Source: Tyto alba (Eukaryota; Chordata; Aves; Strigiformes; Tytonidae). From it: a DNA stretch of 64,000 nucleotides. The stretch covers positions 7,254,001 through 7,318,000 of the forward strand of contig NW_024881322.1 in NCBI RefSeq assembly GCF_018691265.1, in the 5' to 3' direction. A model generated the notes under the pieces. It made no database searches and was not told the origin of the DNA. It saw nothing but the letters and a program-made list of their open reading frames with translations. Positions 1 through 8,430 of the stretch are shown piece by piece (within the stretch, counting starts at the first letter, position 1; each line of letters opens with the position of its first letter). The position numbers and the translations under genes were made by a program.

Positions 1-3000
1 ATTAACACAATCCCTTACACTCAAAATCATGGGCAAGTATACTAGCAACTTCTAACAAGATCTGCAAACAAAAAGTAATCTTTTCAAAAAGACCTACACT
101 TTCTGCATTGGGTATTTGTTTGTCCTCTGTAGAAATCTCGGGTTGTTTCCAAGAGCTATAAGCAGCAGCTGTGCTCAAGCGGACAGAGAAATTACCAGGT
201 TATGTTTGAGAGTAATGGTTTAAGAGAGCTTTTCACTGGCAAGTATACTGCAACACTAGCAAAAATCTATCATTTTATTAGTAGGCAAGATTGCCTCCAA
301 GTACCTACACATATCCTTCTTCACTTGTCCAAGAGAGGAGATTATGGTAATCTTAACGTTTAAGGTACATGAGGAACTGCTTTAACCACTAATCAGGTGT
401 TACACATCCAGCTTGAGAACAAAAGTAGTAATTGTCTCCACATAATGTACATATCAATCCTTTGACAGCAGTTTGCAGCTCCATATTAAAGGACTGGTGT
501 GACAGTTCCAACTTTATGAACTTGCACTAAGTTCATAATGACATTATCAACTCAATTACTCTGTCTTAATTGTCTTGACCAACTAACCACCAACTAATGC
601 AAGTAACCTCAAAACAGTTACTAAGTCACTTCTGTTCAGCAACGGATTTACTTTGAGATCTTTTGGTCACCAGTAAGCATCTCCAGGATTCACCCAGCTT
701 TCATTATGTTTGAGTATCTTCATGGCTGGGCAAAACATTAAGAGCAGTTTTATTATCACAGTTTAGGAAGTTACCTAACTACGTGCTGCAAATAAGAGGT
801 GGTATCTACATTATACATACTCCTGCCTTTCTGAGTTAGGGATGAGCTGGTGTTTCTACCTAAGGTTTAGTCCACCAGCATTACTCACCTAAAACTTGCA
901 CTGATTTGCACCTTTTGGTCCATGCACCCCTACTTTCATTCTAGCAGAGATGGCAGTAGCCAGGGTCAAACATCATTCTTTAGGCTTACCAAGCTACATA
1001 CAACAAGCTGCCACCATGGCCATTCAGAGAGAACTTAAATGAAGTGTAGCATAATATTTATCTAACACTAATAAAGTTCAGCAACAAACCACTGCCTGCC
1101 CTCAAGCTTCCTGCCCATTTAGTTTTGAGTGTCGAAAAGATACTTAATAGTTCTGCAGGCATTTACAATGATCGCATACATCACTAACAAGAAGGTTTTT
1201 ATAGCCACTGTTACAGATGTAGCTTTCCCTCCTGCCTGTGTGGAACTTAGAACATTAATTTCCACTCTAATGCGGCAACAATTTAGCAAACAATCTCCCT
1301 TCCAAACTCAGAAGTATCTAATCATAATCTAGTTTCTTCTTAGACTGCAACCACACAGCCACCCCTGAACGTGGATGTTAAACATTAATCTCCATGGTTT
1401 AAGAAACCAGAGAACAAGAGTGGTTAGTCATAATTGCACTGACACTAATGAAATACTTATGAATCTGAAAGTGGCTGCCTTCGCTAGTCTGTCAGAGTAA
1501 CTACGTATTTACAATAAGACATACCAACACTCCAAAAAGTACTGTTTAAGCAACGAACATGCTAATGAAGTCTGACACTATATGATGTTTCTTCAACTCA
1601 CTTTTAATTAAGGGAAACTGACAAGCAACAACATTTATCAGCACCTTCAGGATGTTAAGATTTCTGGCCACTGGAGGGCACCTGAATTGTTGCCAGGACA
1701 ATACCGAACTACTTGCTACAGTTGCAGAGTTGGCAAACTTCTTCCACTCCAATTTATACAAGTCTATTTAGCACAGTAAGTCAGCCTAGAAATGCTAGTT
1801 CCAGCAAATACACTTACAGTGCATACTGCATTTGCCAACTCCAGTAAGATCCAGCTAGCTCATACTGCCTTTTTAAAAGCAGCGACCAAGAATACTAGAT
1901 TAACTCTTTCAACCTTTAAGGCAATTAATTTATTCCTTAAACAAGGCTCCAGAGCTGATTTAGTTATTAAGTAATAGAGTAAATTCTTTACTTCAATACT
2001 AATCCAGCCAATGTGCATCATTTCCTAAAGCAACCTGGAACACTAACAAAAAGTTATTCTGTAATGAAAGCTCTAAAGCAACATTTGCGCCCATACTTCC
2101 CAAGGCAACAAAAGCCTAGGACACGTTTGCTTCACATCAAATCAGAATTAACAGATTCGCAAAGGCAGGTTGAGCTACACATTTCACCTGCTCACCTTAT
2201 CAATTTGGTGTTCCAGACAGACAGAAGTGCCAGAATAAGACTTCCATTAGTTCTCTCCCTTGCACTTTAAGTTACCTGTCACTGCAAAAAAAAAAAAAAA
2301 AAAAAAGAAAAACAAACACAACACAACCCGTTCCTGGCTCCGTTCTTCTCATGAGAGGCACCACAGGCCACACACTGGCATATTAATACTTTACCCTCTC
2401 AGGCTAAACCCCAATCACAGACTACAGCAAGTGCCAGAAATGGATATTAAAAGTTAACCACTGTCGGGCTACCTTATGTTGGCAAGTCTAACCAATTCAG
2501 CTGGTGCATAACATCAAAGCACCCCCAAAACAAGTTTTCCAATGCTTAACTAGAAAGTCAGCAATACTGCCCTACCCATCTGACCAGGATAATCATTTTA
2601 TCTCAAGAGACAAGAAAAGTCACATACAATACTGACTGCCAAGGAGTTTGCAGATTTTTGCAAAAGTTAATGCAGTGCCATTTCTTAGTTACCACACAGT
2701 CACCCAGCAAGAGGGCAGGCTCAAAGCTTGCAAATGTGTGCTATGAGGACCCAAGAGCAAGTCCCAGCTGCCTGCACAGTTCCTCACAAAGTTTTATCAG
2801 GCTCCATGAAGTATGATGTTCAAGATAAGTAAGGTCAGTCCTGATTTTCCTGCCATGGTATGCAGTCTACCAGAGTCACAGAACAAGTTTTGCTGCAAGC
2901 AACTGCATGATCACCACAACCCCTGCGTTACCAGCTTTAACTATGAATTAACATGAGTGAGTTTGATTACTGCTGTATTTGCACACCAGTCTGCCTAATA

Positions 3001-3345
3001 AACAATATTTTGCAGGAACATCCTTATATAGAACTTTTGGACTATACATTCAGACTTCACTTTATAAGACTGAAACTTAGAACAGCCGTGTTCCCTGAAT
3101 CATTCTTGCTATTTCCCTTTCTACCCCTCAAAATACTGCAAAATTAGCTTTGAAGACCAACACCACTAACTTGTTGTCTTTACATCTGAATTAACTTTGA
3201 GTATTGTGTTCTGAAGAGTTAAACTTGAGTTTCTGGCAATATCCATTAAGTCATGAAAGATCAACATCCATTTCATAAAGAAACCTGAAGGGCAATCAGG
3301 TTTCAGGCCAAGATTTGATAAACCAGTTACTGACACACCACGTAG

Positions 3346-3400
3346 TCATAGCAAAACGCTACTGTTCATAGTAAAACACTAGTGTTCATAGTAAACTACG
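3346..3400. repeat. 20-bp tandem repeat, about 2.75 copies
   Basis: The units start at 3346, 3366 and 3386, each beginning TCATAG followed by an AAAAC core. Units one and two differ at a few positions and the third is truncated at about 3400. It lies inside the presumed intron. No function is suggested; it looks like a small slippage duplication. Confidence 0.75.
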
Positions 3401-5389
3401 TACAAGACAAAAAGCCCAGACTATTTATTGCCTAGGCAAGAAAAAGGAAGCTTGGTTTACTAAGGCAGTAACACAGCATTTGATGAACGGATTTTTTAAA
3501 TCAAGCCTTACTTTGTATTAAATACTTGCTTTTTGAAGCTATTGTGCATTACACTGTCCTTTCCATCAAGGTGTTTTTTACTTATTTCTCCCCTAGACTG
3601 TTTGAAATATCCAGCCATACAGACCAACATGAACATTGCCACACACATCAGTTTATACCTAAACAGAAAATATCTGAACAACCAAGCAAATATGACATTT
3701 AAGAACAACCCCAGAACAGCAAGACACTCGATATGACTTTAGACAGAATGGCTGAATTCAGAGAGCCTTAAAGCCTTGTCTGAACACCTAAGTAGCCCTA
3801 TTTTCAACAGTACCAGCCATTAGGCAATCAACACACTGGCCACATACCTGCAGCTGTCAGCACCTTTTTTATTAGAAGTGCAAAATTAACATTAAGTTCC
3901 TGGACTGTCAGTTACTGAAATTCACATTATAACTTGGCCCAATAAACACCAGTAAGTTTTGCTCTTTGTGCTGTTTTAAAGCCCTGCAGTAGTACCTTTT
4001 TGGCATTTGGATACAAAATCGTAACTGATTAGTTGCTCTCTACTGTGTCTGAACTTAATATCAAGAAAACTGCAGTACTCTTTCAGTTCATTTTCTCATC
4101 TTTGCCTTCACTATATTCTCAGCACAAAGATCCTGTTTTACTAAAACCCGTCCTTGATTTTTGTCCATCGACCTCAGCATACCAGCCCAGCCTCTTTCCA
4201 TTCACCACTCACATACTTTGGGGGATGGGAGGACCACAGATGTCTGGAATATACAGAGTGTCAGAACAATGGCTGCTCCACGAGAAAGAGATCAAGAAGT
4301 AGCTGATTACAAAGATCAACACTGCCATTCCTGAAGTCACAAGTTGCCCATAGTACCTTCACAGCCTGTCCTTTCTTCCCAGAAGGGATAATCTTCAGTA
4401 GAGGTTTTGGGGAAGAGATTCAAAAAAAGAAGCTGCCCGACATTCTACGTCAAGTTTCAGCTAGGGAATAATTTAAGGTTTTGCTAGATTTAAGAAACCT
4501 CGTTGTTGCGGGAGCAGCTAATCATGCACCAAAGACAGGAACTAAGCTTTTTTGGGGGGGAGGTGGGGGGCGGGAACCAAAGCAAACACATCTAGAGCTC
4601 CCTGTTCCACGGGGAAACCAGAAACGAGTGCCCTATATCCTACTGGGAGTCGAAGCAAGTTGCTTCACACACCTCCGACGTGCGTTAGCCTGGGAGGCTA
4701 GAGCCACCGTCGTCCCCCCAGTCGGACACGGAAAGCAGCAGGCACTTCCCCCTCGCAGCATGCGAGCCCCACGCTGCTCAAGCCCTAAGTCATTCGCTAC
4801 AAGACTCTGGTGATGTGGGTGTTAAAAACTTAATTTGATCGCTCCCAGCGCCGGGGAGCTTCATTTCAGTGACACCCAGAAGCACAGCCTCTCGAGCAAA
4901 TATGCATGCAACGAAGACCGAAAACCCACAAGGCAACAAATTAGTTATCTCCCGCTGACTGCAGTGACCGTGATTAGTTAATTATAGTCGGTAGAAACAA
5001 ACCCGTCCCCTGCTCTCTTCCCCTTCCTATCACCAACGGTGGTCTGCAGCCCACCGGCGAGTCAGTACCTCTCCCCACCCTTAAAAGGGGGAAGAAAAAA
5101 AAAAAAAAAAAAAAAGGCACAAAGTACTCTGGCCTCGGCTGCAAACGCAGCCGGGATCAGAGATCCACGGAGCTCCGGGCGGCAGAGACTCGCCGCCTCC
5201 CGCAGACCCCAGCAACCAGCCCCTCGCCCCAGGACGAGCTTCCCAAGAGACACCTCGGGAGCTGCAGCTGCCGCCTCCTGCAACCACGCAGCTGTCCGGA
5301 CCTCCCAAAACAAGAGCACTCTCCTCCTTTCCTGTTCCCCCCTCCCCGCTTCTCTCCCACCCCCACTCCCACACAGGCAGCGCCCCTCA

Positions 5390-5405
5390 CCCCCCCCCCC
5401 CCCCC
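5390..5405. repeat. C16 mononucleotide run in the promoter CpG island
   Basis: Sixteen consecutive C on the plus strand (G on the minus strand), about 310 bp downstream of the predicted exon 1 donor on the minus strand. On the transcript it would be a G run near the start of intron 1. It is likely length-polymorphic and prone to assembly error. Confidence 0.9.
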
Positions 5406-5515
5406 AGCCCCGTCCTTCCCGCCTCGGCGCCGGGCACACCCTGGACCCCCCAACGGCCGCGGGACGCAGCACCCGCTCCCGCAAGCCCCGGGGTACCGGC
5501 GGCCGCTGGGGGAGC

Positions 5516-5528
5516 GGGGGGGGGGGGG
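5516..5528. repeat. G13 mononucleotide run in the promoter CpG island
   Basis: Thirteen consecutive G on the plus strand, so a C run on the minus transcript. It lies about 110 bp from the C16 run of opposite sense. The two could pair in a single-stranded molecule or transcript. The exact length is uncertain because such runs are often miscounted. Confidence 0.9.
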
Positions 5529-5713
5529 CCCGGCCCGGGCTCACCCCAAGTTCCCGCCGGAGGAAGTGGCACTAACGTTGCAGGGAGGCGAGAGCGCAGC
5601 GTCCCCTCGGGCTCCGGCTGCTGCCGCCCGGGCGATCCCGGTCCGGTCCGTCTTTCCTTCCTCGTGTGCCGCCACCCCCCCCCCGCCTCCTCCTCACTCG
5701 GCTCTCTACTCAC

Positions 5714-5815
5714 GGCGGTGGCCCCGCCGCTGCCTCCCGGGTGGCGACCGTGTTAGCGTCTCGCCCCGAGCGCCGCTGCTGCTCCCACCGCCGAACCGAG
5801 CGAGAGGCTTAAAAT
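5714..5815 (-). other. Probable non-coding first exon of the minus-strand gene
   Basis: On the minus strand the segment begins at a CCATTTT initiator (A at 5815), 27 nt below the TATAAG element, and ends at GCC|GTGAGT, a full-consensus splice donor occupying 5713-5708. The 102 nt contain no ATG, so this exon would be entirely 5' untranslated and translation would start in a later exon outside the window. The start is C/T-rich (CCTCTCGCTC follows the initiator), loosely like TOP-type leaders of translation-related genes. A second usable donor, GTGAGC at 5544-5539, would extend the exon to 5545 (271 nt). I could not identify the gene: untranslated leaders are poorly conserved and no coding exon is present. 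Cap mapping or RNA-seq is needed for the boundaries. Confidence 0.55.
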
Positions 5816-5836
5816 GGCGTCGCTCACAAGGAGGTT

Positions 5837-5842
5837 CTTATA
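5837..5842 (-). promoter_or_regulatory. TATA-like box (TATAAG) of the minus-strand promoter
   Basis: TATAAG on the minus strand, 27 nt upstream of an A in a CCATTTT context that fits the initiator consensus YYANWYY. A TATA element with correct spacing inside a CpG island is less common than a TATA-less island. The pairing of box, initiator and downstream donor is the main reason for assigning the gene to the minus strand. Confidence 0.55.
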
Positions 5843-6306
5843 GTGAGCGGCAGGCTCGGCCGTATCCTGCCGCCGCGGCCCGGCCCGGCGCACAGCGCTC
5901 CACAGGCGCCCAGGGCAGGGGGAGGAGAAATAGTGCCCGGCTCCCCGAGCGGAGGGAGACAGAGAGCGGCGGCGGCGGCAAGCGGCTCGCTGAGCGGGGG
6001 GAAGGCCGCCGCGGCGGCGGCGTGGGAAGGGGGGGGAGGCCGGGGTAGGGCGGGCCGGGGCGGTGTGAGGGGCGGGGGGAGAGAGGACAGCGGAGATACC
6101 TTATTCCGGAGGTGGGGAAGAAGGCATCGAGTTCCCGGGTGGGAGCGAAGTTGCTGCCTGAGGGTGGAGTAGCGGCGGCGGGGGAGGGCGCGCAGCTGAG
6201 GGGATTAGCCCGAGGTCCCGCTTCGGGGTGGGGGGGGGGAGGCAAAAGGCGAGCGCGGCATCCACCCCCTACACACTTTTAACTCGGCATTTCGTTGCCG
6301 GGGGAT

Positions 6307-6346
6307 TTTTTTTTTATTATTATTTAATTATTATTATTATTATTAA
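6307..6346. repeat. T run and ATT trinucleotide repeat
   Basis: A T run is followed by repeated ATT/ATTT units to about 6344, interrupting the GC-rich island. A simple-sequence tract with no transposon sequence attached. Confidence 0.85.
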
Positions 6347-6481
6347 ACGCACGTCAGCAACTGTAGCGAAACTCCGTCTTCCCAAACGCTTGTATCCAAG
6401 TCCGGGAGACCCCCGGGGCTGTTGAATCGCGGAAAAAAAACGGCCGCTGGGCTGGGGCTGCCCGCCGAGCTGCCGCTGCCG

Positions 6482-6693
6482 CCCTCAGCCCCCGGCCCTC
6501 AGCCCCCGGCCCTCAGCCCGGCCCTCAGCCCCCGGCCCTCAGCCCCCGGCCCTCAGCCCGGCCCTCAGCCCCCGGCCCTCAGCCCCCGGCCCTCAGCCCG
6601 GCCCTCAGCCCCCGGCCCTCAGCCCCCGGCCCTCAGCCCCCGGCCCTCAGCCCGGCCCTCAGCCCGGCCCTCAGCCCCCGGCCCTCAGCCCGG
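6482..6693. repeat. 212-bp GC minisatellite with 14-14-12 higher-order structure
   Basis: Sixteen head-to-tail units, each CCCTCAGC plus CCCCGG (14 bp) or CCGG (12 bp). In order the lengths are 14,14,12 repeated three times (40-bp superunits at 6482, 6522 and 6562), then 14,14,14,12,12,14,12. The minus strand of each unit carries G runs (GGGGG or GGG) separated by short loops, so the array has strong G-quadruplex potential. It sits about 650 bp upstream of the minus-strand start site, inside the CpG island. Open frames through it encode only Pro/Ala/Gly/Ser repeats and are not credible genes. It is probably variable in length between individuals. Confidence 0.95.
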
Positions 6694-6869
6694 CCCGGCC
6701 CGCGGCGGGAGCCCGGGGAGGCGGCGGCGGGGCCCGCTCACGTCGGCGGAAACGCGCTCCGCTCTGCCCTTGTAAATATTTGTCAGGAAGCAGTTGCCAA
6801 AGAAAGTATCTCGTTATGCAATTTAGTTTATTTTTTATGGAAGAAGCGAGTTTGCCACCCACCCACCCC

Positions 6870-6888
6870 CACACACACACACACACAC
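6870..6888. repeat. CA dinucleotide microsatellite
   Basis: About nine CA units at the right shoulder of the CpG island, preceded by CCCAC repeats. A simple repeat and likely polymorphic. Confidence 0.9.
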
Positions 6889-7030
6889 GCCTTCCCCCCC
6901 GCAACACCTCCTCCTCGTCGCCCGCCCCTCGCCTCTTCAGCGAGTCGTAAAAAAACAGGAAAATACTACGAGCTGCACAAGGTTTTTCCGCGGCGCTCAG
7001 AGCCTTGTGGCGGCACGTATGTGGCAGCCT

Positions 7031-8289
7031 CTTTCTCGGCGTGCAGGGGCTTGCACAGCAAAATGTTTTACAGACTTTTGGTGTGTACCGTCTTGCGCTG
7101 CCAGAGTATGTTCAACATACCGGGAGGGGGCGAGGGGGGGGAATACCCACATCCCTCCACCTCTACATCAAACAAGGACCGTATATGCTGAAGTGTTTAT
7201 GTAAAACATCCATTGCTAGTGAAAGATGGATATTTGGATATTCACACCACACACACACATGCCCCAGTATAAATTTTCTTTGGGACTAGCGGATGTTGGG
7301 GGTTGAACGCTTGTTCCTGCACTGGAGGGCTTCGTGCAGCCTCTCGTTCCCCACTGGCCGCCAGCTTCGGTGGCTCTTGCAGCGGAGTGAGGTGCAGTTC
7401 ACGAAAATGCCACCTCTATACCTGTTTTTCTACTGGTAACACTCTTTTAAAAGGTCTTTAAGTTTCTGTGTAGGAAGTTAAAGATTTTTAAAGATTTTTT
7501 TGTTTGTTTGTTTGGCCGTTGATTTATTGAGTGATATGTAGTGTTAGAGTAAGGGAGCCTCTTCCACAGTGCTACTTGATTTTTACATCAACTGCTTTTT
7601 TTTTTTTTTTTTTTTTACGGGCACTTTTTAAAACGAGATTTCTTCCAGTGGGGGGAGAAAAAAAAAAAATAATGTAGGGCTTGCTGCACACAAAAGGCAC
7701 ACCAACCCTTGCAGGTGGACCTGGCATGGGTGGCGGGGGACCACCACTCATTGGGGCAGGGGTCCCGAGTCGCTACTAAAATGGCTCTGGGAAAGCAGTG
7801 GTGATAAAAAAATCCTTGTTTCCTCCCGGCTCCCCCCTGCCGTTGCAGGGCACGCAGGAATCATCCACTTGCCAGAACCTGGGCAGTGGGCAACCTCCGA
7901 TCCCTGCTAGTAAGGAAATTGAATGCCACCTGGACAATCCTGAAGTCGGAGGTTCAAGGAATACAGTTTTCCTTGTCATGCTGTTTTCTGTTAGGACAGT
8001 TGTCCGTTTTAACAATGCTGGCCAAGAGGAGGGCAAGGACGAGGGCATCTGTCAGCAAGCGTTGGCAAAGCAAATCCTGCAGGCTGTGAACGCTCGTCAC
8101 CTTCCAAGAGAGTTACCTGGTACAGCTATGAGCAGAAGGACCTTGCCGTTCTTGACACCAGAAGTTTGATTCCAATTTATGATAAAAGATAAAGTATTCC
8201 TGGAGATTGGTTTGGGCATTCAAAAGAAAATCAGAGGAGCGTGTGTGGGGAAGAGTTAATTTCTTTGTCCACCTCCCTTTCTCAGCTGC
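7031..8289. other. Non-coding flank right of the CpG island
   Basis: No gene, exon or RNA is recognised. The stretch includes TTTG repeats (about 7497-7514), a T run (about 7597-7616) and an A run (about 7659-7669). The plus strand is T/G-rich here (7501-7560: T26 G19 A11 C4), the mirror image of the left side of the island, so it could be the start of a divergent non-coding transcript. The open frames at 7776-8169 are short and overlap on both strands without similarity to known proteins. Confidence 0.5.
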
Positions 8290-8430
8290 TTTCCTCTACA
8301 ACCTTGGGAAAATCTGCTCTGCCTCGGTTTCACCCTCTGTAAAATGGGAATAGTAGTACTGACAGACCTCTCCTTTCAGATCCCTGGATCAAAGGTACTA
8401 TATAAATTCAAAGTACTGTTTCCATAGGGC
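8290..8430 (+). mobile_element. MIR-like SINE relic
   Basis: The order of recognisable blocks matches the core and 3' part of MIR-class amniote SINEs in sense orientation: CCTTGGGAAAA, CTCGGTTTCACC, CTCTGTAAAATGGGAATAGT, then AGATCC...CAAAGGTACTATATAAATTCAAAGTA. Divergence is high and no target duplication can be seen, as expected of a copy older than the bird radiation. The family call is from memory of the MIR consensus. Confidence 0.75.

Larger units (their letters stand above)
1..5713 (-). other. Probable first intron (partial) of an unidentified minus-strand gene
   Basis: This stretch lies downstream, on the minus strand, of the GTGAGT donor at 5713-5708 and runs off the left edge of the window. 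I found no exon with recognisable protein similarity. The only minus-strand open frames upstream of about 5000 (1546-1761 and 3508-3708) match nothing I know. The plus strand is rich in A and C (first 60 nt: A25 C15 G6 T14), so the minus strand is rich in T and G, the usual signature of a transcribed strand. Apart from simple A runs (about 2287-2305 and 5097-5114) and a small 20-bp tandem repeat at 3346-3400, I see no interspersed repeats, which is unusual for 5.7 kb and fits a constrained or highly expressed locus. The intron call is inference from the promoter and donor; unrecognised short non-coding exons could be hidden here. Confidence 0.5.
4660..7030. promoter_or_regulatory. CpG-island promoter, probably bidirectional
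   Basis: From about 4660 to 7030 the sequence turns abruptly GC- and CpG-rich, with the densest part at about 5150-6260, against AT-rich DNA on both sides. Toward the minus strand it contains a TATA-like box, an initiator and a non-coding exon with a consensus donor. Many GC boxes of the Sp1 type (GGGCGG and GGGGCGG class) are visible, and an AAAATGGCG element of YY1 type lies at 5811-5819 on the plus strand, overlapping the predicted start site. To the right of the island, T and G exceed A and C on the plus strand, so a divergent, probably non-coding, transcript is plausible. No exon or product can be assigned on the plus side. The island itself is seen directly; its activity is inferred. 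Confidence 0.85.

Noticed and set aside
1546..1761. 71-codon minus-strand frame inside the presumed first intron
   Set aside because: It is on the expected transcribed strand, but I recognise no domain and see no clear acceptor/donor pair; composition is that of the surrounding intron.
5039..6245. Overlapping open frames of 97-178 codons on both strands in the CpG island
   Set aside because: Pro/Ala/Arg/Gly-rich peptides in all frames, as expected where stop codons are rare in GC-rich DNA; they cross the predicted exon, donor and homopolymer runs and show no known domain.
6482..6693. Direct-repeat array considered as a CRISPR array
   Set aside because: The units abut head to tail with no unique spacers, and the context is vertebrate.
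6422..6775. 117-codon plus-strand frame rich in SAPGPQPPALSP-type repeats
   Set aside because: It is the translation of the GC minisatellite at 6482-6693; unit lengths 14 and 12 shift the frame, and no conserved flanking coding sequence exists.
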